Positions 52,411 through 63,683 of a DNA stretch of 64,000 bases are shown piece after piece; position 1 is the stretch's first letter; every line of letters begins with the position of its first letter. The notes beneath the pieces were generated by a model that saw only the letters and a program-made list of their open reading frames with translations, had not been told where the DNA came from and made no database searches. Location: assembly GCA_024364735.1 (NCBI GenBank), contig JAGFNQ010002581.1, forward strand, positions 239,691-303,690. Reading direction: 5' to 3'. The position numbers were made by a program, and so were the translations under genes. This stretch comes from Boesenbergia rotunda. Its lineage: Eukaryota; Streptophyta; Magnoliopsida; Zingiberales; Zingiberaceae.

Positions 52411-55400
52411 ACATGGCCAGAGAGTGTCCTACTGCAGCCAAAGCACCTCAGCAGCAGCATGTTCAGTACAAAGGTGCTCCTCCCCAGCTACACCTGATGC
52501 AGGCAGCTATAGATGGTACTCATATATGCCAGGGGAGATTAGAGGCCCCGCCTGCCACGACAAACGCCAGGGTTTTCTCTCTTACGAAGGAAGACGTGGC
52601 GACTGCCTCCACCGTTGTCACAGGTCAGATATTTATTTACAGTCAGTATGCCACTGCTTTATTTGACACTGGGGCAACACATTCGTTTATCTCTATGCAA
52701 TATGCCAAAAGAAATGATATGTCACTGCAAGATTTAGACTATAAATTTCTGACAACACTGCACTCGGGTGAGGCGATGCCCTCTACCCAAATGCTATGTG
52801 CCGCACCGATCAGAATCGCAGATAGGGAACTCTACTGTGACCTGATAGTGCTTGATATGCCAGATTATGATGTGATATTGGGCATGGATTTCTTGAACAA
52901 ATACGGCGCCTCTATCGAGTGTCGTAAACGAAAGGTTATCTTCCGACCTGAGGCGGGAATTCTATTTGAATTTATCGGAGAGCCAAAGAAGAGGACAAGC
53001 AAATTCTTATCGGCTCTGAAAGCAAGGAAGATGTTAGAAAACGGATGCTCGGGGTTTCTAGCTCATGTGGTTGATACCAGTCCTACAGAGGGCCCGAAGC
53101 TAGAAGACGTCAAAGTCGTATGCAATTACCGATAGGTATTTCCCGTTGACTTACCAGGGTTAGCACCTGAAAGAGATATAGAATTTGCAATTGAGTTGAT
53201 TCCTGGTACTAACCCCATTTCTAAAGTACCGTACCGTATGGCGCCGACGGAATTAAAAGAATTACAGGGACAGTTACAGGAGCTGCTTGACAAGGGACTC
53301 ATCCGCCCTAGTCATTCTCCCTGGGGAGCTCCCTTACTGTTCGTGAAAAAGAAGGATGGGTCGATGCAAATGTGTATCGACTATCAGGCGCTGAACAACG
53401 TGACTATCAAGAACAGGTAAGAACATTATAGTAAAGTAATTTGCTGAAGTTCAAACCTAAATCATGTATGCACGATGTTAGGTACCCTCTACCCAGGATA
53501 GATGACCTGTTCGATCAACTGAAGGGAGCCACGATTTTCTCTAAAATTGACCTGAGATCTGGTTATCACCAAGTCAGGGTGAAAAAGGAGGATATACCGA
53601 AGACGGCTTTCCGAACCAGATACGGACATTATGAGTTCGTAGTTATGCCATTTGGAGTTACCAATGCTCCAGCTATGTTTATGGACTTAATGAATCGGGT
53701 ATTCTCGGCATTCCTCGACAGATTTGTGATCGTCTTTATCGACGATATCCTTATATATTTGAGAACTCCTGAAGAACATGCTAAACACCTGACTATAGTA
53801 CTACAGATTCTTCAGAAGGAACAACTATATGCTAAATTTTCCAAATGCGAGTTCTGGCTCGATCAAGTATCATTCTTGGGACATGTTATCTCCAAGGAGG
53901 GAATAATGGTGGACCCAATTAAAATTGAAGCTGTGAGTAACTGGACCAGACCCAAGAATGCCAGCGAAATCAGAAGTTTCCTCGGGCTAGCAGACTATTA
54001 CAGAAAATTCGTAGAGGACTTCTCTCGGATTGCAGCCCCTATGACAGCTCTTACTAAGAAAGACAAGAAATATGTATGGACCGATGAATGTGAGAAGAGC
54101 TTTACTGAACTGAAAAGGAGGCTGACTAGTGCTCCGATATTGACTCTTCCAGAAAGCGATACGGGTTTCGATATATACAGCGACGCATCTAAACTGGGAC
54201 TCGGAGCTGTGCTTATGCAGAATGGGAAGGTGATTGCCTATGCCTCTAGGCAACTCAAGGAACATGAAAGGAATTATCCTACCTATGACTTAGAACTAGC
54301 AGCGGTGGTCTTTGCGCTGAAAATATGGAGACACTATCTATATGGAACTCAGTGTAAAGTTTATACAGATCACCAGAGTCTGCGATATTTCTTCACCCAG
54401 AAAGATCTGAATATGAGACAGCGCAGATGGCTCGAATTGGTCAAGGATTATGACTATGAGATCCTGTACCATCCGGGGAAAGCCAACAAGGTAGCCGATG
54501 CACTCAGTAGGAAATCATGTGCTGCTTTGATGTCTTTATCAGCTTTGTCACAACCCCTAGGGGAAGAAATTATGAATTACGGGATTGAAATCATATCAGG
54601 ACAGTTATCCACCCTGATGATTGCGCCGACATTATTCGACGATATTCTGGAAAAGCAGAATCATGATCCGAGCCTTCAGAGGATCAGGCAAGAGGTTCTC
54701 GAAGGCAAGGACGATGGATTTCGGATTTCAGACAGCGGAGTCTTATATCTTCAGGATCGATTATGTGTTCCCGACGACTCCGACTTACGGACAAGAATCC
54801 TCGAGGAAGCTCACGGAACGTCTTTTGCGATGCATCCTGGGTCTACCAAGATGTATCAAGATCTGAAGAGCAAGTTTTGGTGGTCCGGTATGAAGCGAGA
54901 TGTAGCCAACTATATCAGTATGTGTTTGACCTGCCAGAGGGTCAAAGCAGAACACCAGAAGCCTGGAGGAGTTCTGCAACCTCTGCCGATCCCCGAGTGG
55001 AAATGGGAAGACATCTCTATGGATTTCATCTCAGGGCTGCCTAGAACAACGAACGGATATGATGGTATATGGGTTATTGTGGACAGGTTAACCAAGTCTG
55101 CCCATTTTCTGGCTATCAGGATGACCTACTCAGTAGAGCAGTTGGCTCAACTGTACGTCAAGGAAATTGTCCGACTACACGGGGTTCCCAAGACCATTAT
55201 CTCTGATCGGGATGGTCGATTTACTTCAGATTTTTGGGGACACGTGCAGAAGGCTCTTGGCACAAAGCTGAAATTCAGTACGACCTTTCACCCCCAGACT
55301 GACGGGCAGACAGAAAGAGTGAATCAGATATTAGAGGACATGTTACGAGCTTGTGCCTTGGACTTCAAGGGAAGCTGGTGTCGATACCTGAGCCTGGCAG

Positions 55401-56062
55401 AGTTTGCTTATAACAACAGTTATCAGGCTACTATCGGGATGGCACCGTACGAAGCACTATACGGAAGGAAATGTAGATCTCCTATATGCTGGCTTGAGAG
55501 TGGTGAAAAGAAGGAGATGGGACTCTAGACTGATATTATAGATGAAACCACTCAGGCTATAAAGAATATCCGCCAGAGGATAGAGATTGCTCAGAGTCGG
55601 CAGAAAAGCTACGCTGATAAGCGACGCAGACCACTAGAGTTTGATGTTGGGGATTCAGTATTCCTTAAAGTGGCCCCTATGAAAGGGGTGATGAGATTCG
55701 GGAAGAGAGGGAAGCTGAGTCCGCGATATGTGGGACTGTACCAGATCCTGAGACGGGTAGGCAAAGTGGCCTACGAACTGGAGCTACCGCCAGAAATGTC
55801 GGCTATCCACAATGTCTTCCATGTATCAATGCTCAGGAAATGTACCTCTGATGTGAATCAAATGATAGAGCCCCAACTAGTACAAGACCAAGAGAACCTA
55901 AGTTCCGAACGCCGACCTATTCAGATCCTAGATCGGGAAGTCAAAAAGCTAAGGAACAAGGAAGTGCCCTTAGTAAAGGTTCTGTGGCGGAACGAGCAAT
56001 TCGAGGAAGCCACCTGGGAACGAGAGGAGGCAATGCGATTAAAGTATCTGGAACTGTTTTAA
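52411..56062 (+). pseudogene. pol: E10 gag end and pol (protease, RT, RNase H, integrase, chromodomain)
   Basis: After E11 the zinc knuckle ends (ARECP). Protease shows DTGATHSFI (52664-52690). RT shows GLIRPSHSPWGAPLLFVKKKDG, a 65-nt insertion at 53417-53481, then YPLPRIDDLFDQL, SGYHQVRVKKEDIPKTAFRTRYGHYEFVVMPFG in pieces, and catalytic FIDDI (53734-53748). RNase H has YSDASKLGLGAVL and YTDHQSLRYFF. Integrase has a zinc part (HPGSTKMYQDL, CLTCQRVKAEHQ) and catalytic residues in SMDFISGLP, ISDRDGRF and TDGQTERVNQ. The chromodomain near 55960-56060 contains VLWRNEQFEEATWE. In-frame stops are TAG at 53133-53135 and 55526-55528. Such chromodomains are thought to target insertion to marked chromatin. 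Confidence 0.93.
53417..53481 (+). other. 65-nt intron-like insertion in E10 RT
   Basis: Sequence AACAG|GTAAGAAC ... GATGTTAG|GTACCC. It has GT-AG ends and a strong donor. It sits exactly between the conserved IKNR and YPLPR codons, and flanking codons join in frame without it. AGGTA occurs at both edges, so a small insertion with a 5-bp duplication is the alternative. Confidence 0.7.
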
Positions 56063-56096
56063 GTTCGGGATGAACTTTTTATAAGGTACGGGGGAT
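56063..56096 (+). promoter_or_regulatory. E10 polypurine tract region
   Basis: The short spacer after the pol stop ends in AAGGTACGGGGGAT just before the 3' LTR start at 56097. GGGGGA is the likely purine primer. Confidence 0.7.
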
Positions 56097-57113
56097 TGAA
56101 ACACCCCAATTTTTCCCATATGTAATGTTATGAATTCATGAAACATTATTATTGAAATGTCATGATGGGCTTGGCTTAATGGGCTTTGATGTGGATTAGT
56201 GCAAAATGTGATAAAAAGAAAGTGTAGAAAGGAGGAAGCAAGGACGAACCTTGAACCTCCTAGTTACACTAACCATATCTTAACCAATGCACCAAGAGTG
56301 TTTCGTGTTGAGAGAATAAGAAACGTGCTAGTTAAAGCTAGGGAAGTGAAGAGACATGTCCCTTCATGAGAATAGTATAAATAAGAGAGGAGGGAGGGAG
56401 AGGGAGAAAGAACTTTCATTCTTCTTCTTCCCCACTCTCCCCACCGAAACCTAGAAGCCTCTTCTCCTTTTCATTTTTCGAAAATACACCCTAGGGTTCT
56501 AACCCTAGGGAATTGGAAGGAAGAAGACCCCATCCAAGGATCTTGCCCTCTACTAGGGCCAAGGGTCCTAGAGAAGTTCTAGCAAGGGGAACTCTCACCC
56601 CTCCTTCAACCAAGGGTACCCTAAGGATTTAGAGAAGGTGAATTTCAAGCGAAAGGATGTAAGTATTCCCTCGCCTGCAGTGTAATTGTTGTTGCATGAT
56701 TCCTTCTTCTTCTTTTTTTTCGAAAATGGGAGTTGTCCTTTGTGCAAGTTTCGGCCACCCCCAAGGGGAAGGCCTTGGCTACTCCTTGATGCATGAGGAG
56801 ACCCTTGGGACTTAGGGTATATATGTATGTTATTTTCCCTTCATGTTGTGATGACAAAAACTAGGGTTGAACACCCTACACTTTCGGCCAAGGCATGAAG
56901 AATTTGTATCCTATGCTTAGTGTATTGCATGATAGTGTATACAAGGTGTTTGTATAAATGTTTGGTTTCAAAAACCCAACTTTTCCCTACCCTACACTTT
57001 CGGCCAAGGCATGAAGAATTAGGGTTTAGGGTTGCATGATTATCCTATGATGTATTCTATGCTTAGTGTATTGCATGATAGTGTATATATGGTGTTTGTA
57101 TAAATGTTTAAAT
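56097..57113 (+). repeat. E10 3' LTR, first part
   Basis: Near-identical to 39381-40400, with scattered substitutions. It is interrupted after GTTTAAAT by E12. Confidence 0.92.
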
Positions 57114-57149
57114 TGTAACGCCCCAAAATTTTCCCATATAGAATGTTAT

Positions 57150-57365
57150 GAAATATCATGAAATTCATGAAATATTATGGAATTCATGAAATATTATCAT
57201 GAAATATTATGGATTCATGAATATGAAATATTATAGAATTCATGAAATATTATCATGAAATATTATGGATTCATGAATATGAAATATTAAAAATATTATG
57301 ACATAATATTTATGGAATATTATGAAATATTATGAATTCATGAAATATTATTAATATTATGAAAT
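57150..57365. repeat. AT-rich tandem block in E12 LTR
   Basis: Units built from GAAATATTATGGATTCATG and TCATGAATATGAAATATTA repeat about seven times with variation. E10 has only one GTTATGAATTCATGAAACATT at the same place, so the block expanded in E12. Confidence 0.8.
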
Positions 57366-59965
57366 TTCATGATGGGTTTGGCTTAGTGGGCTTTGATATG
57401 GATTAGTGCAAAATATGATAAAAAGGAGGAAGCAAGGATTGAACCTTGAACCTCCTAGTTGCACTCACCATGTCATAACCAAGGAACCAAGCAATGTTTC
57501 TTGTAGAGAGAATAAGAAACATTCTTGTTGAATCTGGGGAAACGAAGAGACATGTCTTTTCATGATAAGAGTATAAATAAGAGAGGGGGAAAGGAAGTTA
57601 CACTTCCTCTTCTTCTTCCCCACTTCATTTTTTTCGAAAACACCAAGAGCCCTCTCTCCCTTTGCATTTTCGAAAATCACAACCCTAGGGTTCTAACCCT
57701 AGGGTTCTAACCCTAGGGAGTTGGAAGGAAGAGGACCCATTGAAGGTTCTTGCCCTCTACTAAGGCCAAAGTGATAGAGAAGGTTAACAAGGGAAAAAAA
57801 AATTCATCTTCTTCTTCTTCAAGGGTACCCTAAGATTTTAGAGAAGAAGAAACTCAAGCGAAAGGATGTAAGTATCCCCTCGCCTGCAGTGTAATCGTTA
57901 TTGTGTGATTGCCATGCTCTTATTGGTTTCGAAAATGGGTGTGTTTCCTTTTGTAAGTTTCGGCCAACACCTTTAAGGGAGGCCTTGGTTCTTTCCTTGA
58001 TACATGAGAAGACCTTGAGACTTAGGGTATACATGTAGGTGGATTTTTTCTTCATGATGTTAAATACAAAAACTAGGGTTTTCACCCTTGGTAGGTTTCG
58101 GCCAAGGTAAGGGGTTTAAGGGTTTAAAGAGTTGAATTTCTCTAGGATGTATTTTATGATTAGTGTAATATATGATGGTGTAGACAATGTGTTTGTATAA
58201 ATGTTTGGCTACAAAAATCCAACTTCTTCCCTACCCTACAAGTTTCGGCTAACCCTAGAGGGATTAGGGTTTAGGGTTACTTTGGGGTTACTTCTTGTTA
58301 CATGTGTAGACCCCTTGGAACCTAGGGTATATGTGTAGGTTGTATCCTCCAAAATATGGTGAACAAAACCTAAGGTTTTGTCCTTGTAAGGGTTTCGGCC
58401 CAAAGCATGGAAGTAGGGTCAAGGAGGGTTGAATCATCCTAGAATATATTCATGCTTAGTGTATGGTATGATATTGTGTACAAGGTGTTTGTATCATTGT
58501 TTGTGTGAATGATCAATGCAAAAGTCCTAATTTTTCCCCTACCTTGAGTTTCGGCCAACTCACTAGGACTAGGGTTTGTGGAGGTCAAACTACCCTATGA
58601 TATATGTTTATGTTTGGGGATGATTATATGTATATGCATGTGGTGTTAAATGGAATGGTTGATTTGAAACCTTAATTGTTAGCATGCTATGATATGTTTA
58701 TGCATGAGGTGTTTAAATGAGATGTCTGATTAAAATCTTAATTGTTAGCATGCTACCACTTCCTGTGATATGAGTATGATCTATGTGACCCAATCTTGTC
58801 AGATCTAAAGTATGTAAGGGGTTGAAATATGACATATGTATGAGCATGTTTATATAGCCCACGTGGCACCCTTTATGAATTACATGTGATGTGTATGATA
58901 AAACGCTTGAAAGGATACTCCACTAAGTATGGGATCAAGAGCACCCCTTATGTTGTGTGGTGTGTCCCTACGGGATCATGAGCACCCTTGAAGAGTGGTG
59001 TGTCCCATAAGAGTGGATTTGGAGTATTCCTTTGCATATATGTAAAAGCATGTAAAGTATTTTACTTTATGAATGGGCTTGTACCGGACCAAAGTATGGG
59101 TCCAAGGGATGGGCACCTTAAGAACGCCCCGGTTCTGGACTACCGACTGTGCTGTCCACGGTTCTGGCACTACCGTAGCTGTGCAATAGGGATGGGCACC
59201 TTAAGAACGCCCCGGTTCTGGGACTACCGACTATGCTGTCCTTACCCTAGTAGGTCAGGGCTCGCTACCTCGTATCTACTTAGGGATGCGCGCTCATGAT
59301 GTATGTATGTGGTACAAGCCGGGGACCCCCAATGATGATACGATGATATTTAAGTATTTAAAAGTATGATTTTAAAAGTTAAGCATCCTTATGTATATGC
59401 ATTCCATACTTTATACTGCTTGCTTAGAAACTGTGATGTTTAGTATGCTATGATGAACTCATGCTTATGATTTATTATGTGTACATGTTGTATGCTTTCG
59501 TATGGATTTTGCGAGTAGGACCAGATCCTTACTAAGCTTTTATGCTTACTAGTTATGTGTTGTCTTATGCTGCAGATAAAGGTAAAGAACACTCGAACTA
59601 GAGGAAGAGGCAGGAAGGCTGAAGATGTGTGGGGTGGTGGCTCGGGAAAGAAGGATTTCATATCTACTTATCATGTTTATGTTTATGTTTAGGTTTCCCT
59701 GACAATAAGTATTAGTGATTAAGATTGACATGGCATGATAGTGTTACCTTTGGAAGTCTTTTATATTTGATCATGTCATGAGTTACATTACTGGTGAACT
59801 TATCATGTTGTAGAATGACTTTGATAGTTAAACAAGCATGCTTAGTCCTTAGTCCTGGCTTTATTGTTTTAATGTCATGCTAGAAGATAGGAAAAAAAAA
59901 TATCACTATATGATTGAGTTGTATGTAACCCCGCCCCGAGAGTAGATATAAGGGCGGGCGTTACA

Positions 59966-60168
59966 GGTTGGTATCAGAGCAGATTTCCCCTCCACCACAC
60001 ACACATCAAGCTTCATCCTGCCGCTTCCAAGTAAGAGATCCTAACCTCGCTTTATTTTATTGCATGTACAGTAATGACATGTATAGAGACGATTAATGCT
60101 TGCATAACAAGAAAAACTAGCATAAATTCTTATGTAGCTCGTTTATCACTTGTATGATAGATATGGTT
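59966..60168 (+). other. E12 primer site and remnant leader
   Basis: GGTTGGTATCAGAGCAG right after the LTR end is the intact tRNA-Met primer site. The following leader matches 41890-42075 of E10 up to the gag start (GATATGG), where it jumps into the second LTR. Confidence 0.85.
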
Positions 60169-60901
60169 GTCCTTACCCTGGTAGGTCGGGGCTCGCTACC
60201 TCGTATCTACTTAGGGATGCACGCTCATGATGTATGTATGTGGTACAAGTCGGGGACCCCCAATGATGATACGATAATATTTAAGTATTTAAAAGTATGA
60301 TTTTAAAAGTTAAGCATCCTTATGTATATGCATTCCATACTTTATACTGCTTGCTTAGAAACTGTGATGTTTAGTATGCTATGATGAACTCATGCTTATG
60401 ATTTATTATGTGTACATGTTGTATGCTTTCGTATGGATTTTGCGAGTAGGACCGGATCCTTACTAATCTTTTATGCTTACTAGTTATGTGTTGTCTTATG
60501 CTGCAGATAAAGGTAAAGAACACTCGAACTAGAGGAAGAGGCAGGAAGGCTGAAGATGTGTGGGGTGGTGGCTCGGGAAAGAAGGATTCCATATCTACTT
60601 ATCATGTTTATGTTTATGTTTAGGTTTCCCTGACAATAAGTATTAGTGATTAAGATTGACATGGCATGATAGTGTTACCTTTGGAAGTCTTTTATATTTG
60701 ATCATGTCATGAGTTACATTACTGGTGAACTTATCATGTTGTAGAATGACTTTGATAGTTAAACAAGCATGCTTAGTCCTTAGTCCTGGCTTTATTGTTT
60801 TAATGTCATGCTAGAAGATAGGAAAAAAAAATATCACTATATGATTGAGTTGTACGTAACCCCGCCCCGAGAGTAGATATAAGGGCGGGCGTTACATAAA
60901 T

Positions 60902-61738
60902 GGAATGCTTGATTGGAGAACTTAACTTTCCCTAGCATGTAACATTCGGCCATGCATGAAACATTAGGGTTGGGAAGAATTAAATTAACCCATGAAGCAT
61001 GCTACCACTTCCTATGATATGAATATGATTTATGTGACCAATCTTGTCATATATAAAGTATGTTTAAGTGGTTGAAATATGATGTATGTATGAGCATGTC
61101 TTGTAGCCCATGGGGCACCCTTATGAATTACATGTGATGTGTATGTTAATATGCTTGAAAGGATACTCCACTAAGTATGGGATCAAGAGCACCCCTTATG
61201 TTGTGTGGTGTGTCCCTATGGGATCATGAGCACCCTTGAAGAGTGGTGTGTCCCTTGAGAGGGGATTTGGAGTACTCCTTAGCATATATGTAAAAACATG
61301 ATAAGTATTTTACTTTGAAAGTTGTGTACCCGACTCGGAAGGGGGTCGTTAAACAAATCCGGGGTACATGTTAACTGAAGGTCATGGCTCCGGTAGGACG
61401 GAAGGGTCCTGCTCTAATGGGTTGGTGGCTCGCTACCCCAATTCATTAGGGAACGCGCTTGATGTGGTACACAACTGGGCCCCTATATGATGTTAAAGTA
61501 TTTTTAAGTAATACCTTTATGGAATTGTTTTGAAAACATTTATTATATGTGAAGGGTATGCTTAAGATACTTTATACTGCTTGCTTAGAAACTTTGATGT
61601 TTAGTATGCTATGATAAACTCATGCTTATGATTTATTATGTGTACATGTTGTATTCTTCCGTATGGATTTTGCCAGTAGGACATGATCCTTACTAAGCAT
61701 TTGTGCTTACTAGTTTATGTGTTGTCTTTGTTAGTGAG
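60902..61738 (+). repeat. E10 3' LTR, second part
   Basis: Resumes at the position matching 40393 in the 5' LTR and runs to TTATGTGTTGTCTT (matching about 41228), where E13 begins. The last 650 bp or so of this LTR should lie beyond E13. Confidence 0.9.
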
Positions 61739-62726
61739 AGCCCTAGAGCCAATCATGTGATGGTTGTTGTATGGACTCATTGTATCATATTTCATATATA
61801 TATATAAAGGCATTTGATTATGGTTATTATACTTACTTGTATTGGTGCCAAATAACTAAGTGTAATAACGTCCTTCGTAGTAGGTTCATATCTATATCAA
61901 TCGATTGGTTGAATCGATAGTGAGATGATATAGAGAACACTACTCTTAATTATTCCTAGTCAAGTATTAACATTCAGGGACAATGTTAATGCATAGAGAC
62001 TAGCATGTAGGTCAACACGATGACTTGATCTCACAAGTCATGGATATGAGATATCAAGTTGACACATGAGTATGCATTGGAGAATGTATACTGAATGACC
62101 CACCATGAGAAAGTATCATGGATCGTTATATGAGTGTCATATACTTTCTCATGTGACTATTAGTATGACTATTAGTCCTTAGACCTGAAGTCACCATAGT
62201 TCCCTACATAAGGAGTTATGTACTTTGGTTTCGTCAAACGTCACCCGTAACTGGGTGGACTATAAAGGCGATTACTGGGTATGTAACAAATTATGCGGAG
62301 GGATGTGAGTGATGTAGATGGGATCTATCCCTCCTATATGACGGGAGAGATATCATAGTCTTGATAGAGTGAGATCACTAAGTGCATGGCCATGCCCAAA
62401 TAAGGCAATATGAGATATTGAGCTTATTTGATTATAGTGAGTCTACTTGGAGTTCAAGACACATAGATTGATTGGAGGATGACACGGTCTATGCTTCATA
62501 GAAGATCAATCTAGATATCGACGATAGAAGGACATTGTCACATATTATGAAAGTCATAATTAGTAGTCACATTGGTGATGTTGGATCTCAACATTCTTGT
62601 AACTTGGGTAGCAATGATGTGTTGCTAGATACCGCTTATTGCTTATGTTTCTAAGAGGTTAGAAGCATTGCCAACGTTACAAGAACCTATAGGGTCACAC
62701 GCAAAGAACAAATAGATGGAGAAAAA

Positions 62727-63050
62727 TGAAGTCAAGTTCGACTTGGCTAAATATGGAAAGTCCATAAAAGGCAAGTTTGACTTGACCCAAATCCAAATCA
62801 AGTTTGACTTGACTTGGTTCCACTTCAAGTTAGACTTGACATGGGAGAAGAAATGGAGTCAAGTTTGACTTGACTAAATATGGAAAGTCCATAAAAGGCA
62901 AGTTTGACTTGACCCAAATCCAAATCAAGTTTGACTTGACTTGGTTCCACTTCAAGTTAGACTTGACATGGGAGAAGAAATGGAGTCAAGTTTGACTTGA
63001 TTAAATATGGAAAGTCCATAAAAGGCAAGTTTGACTTGACCAAAAGGCCA
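62727..63050. repeat. ~128-bp tandem repeat rich in CAAGTTTGACTTG
   Basis: About two and a half units start near 62727, 62853 and 62980. Each holds several CAAGTTTGACTTGAC or CAAGTTAGACTTGAC words, short inverted repeats around TTTGA/TTAGA, plus the segment TATGGAAAGTCCATAAAAGG. Confidence 0.88.
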
Positions 63051-63169
63051 CCTCACCTTGACTTGACCAAGTGATGACTTGGCTTGGTATTTGACCAATG
63101 ATGATGCTCCACATCATCTCCAAAGGTTGTAACCCCCCATTTGAATTTGAATTCAAATTGAAAGGGGGT

Positions 63170-63255
63170 TATGGCAGGCCACTTAATGGCCATTAATGGC
63201 CATTATGGCCGGCCACTTAATGGCCATTAATGGCCATTATGTGGCCGGCCACAAT
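63170..63255. repeat. GGCC/TTAATGGCCATTAATGGCC duplicated block
   Basis: A segment of about 42 bp (GGCCACTTAATGGCCATTAA then TGGCCATTATG) occurs twice with GGCCGGCCAC linkers. Nearly every part is self-complementary. Confidence 0.85.
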
Positions 63256-63668
63256 GAGAGAACAAAACAATGTTTTGTTCCATTTTTCTGATGGTGTGTC
63301 TTCTCTTCTTCCTACTCCAAGTGTTGGAGCTCTTCTTCTTCTTCTCCTCTTGGCCGAACCCTTGAAAGGTGCTAGCACACCTAAAGGGTTTCCTCCATCC
63401 ACTTTGTTCGCGTGGATACTTCTAGAGGGACGGCACTTGACGTCCTAGAGATCCGACGTCCAAAAGGAGCGAGCGGGATTAAGCAGGGCACGCACCAAAG
63501 GTAAAATGGTTTATCTCTCTTTAGATCTAGGAGTAGATCGAGTTTTGAGCATGAAATGAATACGTGAATTTTTGTTTCGGAATTTTTCTTCGCACGAGAT
63601 CCATGGCTTTGGGTTCTCGGGGTTTCCGCGACGCGAAATGCGGTTTTCGCGGCCCGAAAAACCCAACA

Positions 63669-63683
63669 GTGGTATCAGAGCCA
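63669..63683 (+). promoter_or_regulatory. E13 primer-binding site (tRNA-Met)
   Basis: GTGGTATCAGAGCCA directly after the LTR end CCCAACA, a full-length match to the initiator-tRNA-Met complement used by most plant Copia elements. Confidence 0.93.

Larger units (their letters stand above)
57114..60896 (+). mobile_element. E12: collapsed Gypsy element (LTR, primer site, partial LTR)
   Basis: A full LTR at 57114-59965 (TGTAACGCCCC...GGGCGTTACA), then the primer site GGTTGGTATCAGAGC, about 200 bp of leader, then a partial second LTR at 60169-60896 repeating 59228-59965. The perfect duplication TAAAT flanks it at 57109-57113 and 60897-60901. Gag, pol and the first three quarters of the 3' LTR are lost in one internal deletion. 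It is related to E10, but its LTR is diverged and carries an AT-rich tandem block. Confidence 0.92.
39381..61738 (+). mobile_element. E10: Tekay/Del-like chromodomain Gypsy element, interrupted
   Basis: The 5' LTR is 39381-41886 (TGTAACACCCC...). Gag starts at 42076, pol ends at 56062, and the 3' LTR starts at 56097 (TGAAACACCCC). E11 interrupts gag at 43081-52410. E12 (57114-60896) and E13 (from 61739) interrupt the 3' LTR. Domain order protease-RT-RNase H-integrase-chromodomain and the LTR start TGTAACACCCC fit the Tekay/Del chromovirus group. The element lies in the E8 protease; GAATT (39376-39380) is the expected left target duplication. Confidence 0.93.

Noticed and set aside
57465..58085. 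Short frames in the E12 LTR
   Set aside because: They lie in repeated LTR sequence around the TATA box and are not maintained in the matching E10 LTRs.
59440..60662. Duplicate frames at 59440-59731 and 60371-60662
   Set aside because: They are the same LTR segment present twice because of the E12 partial second LTR, not a gene duplication.
63669..63683. tRNA-like sequences near GGTATCAGAGC words
   Set aside because: They are 12-16-nt primer-binding sites beside LTR ends; no cloverleaf or internal promoter boxes are present.
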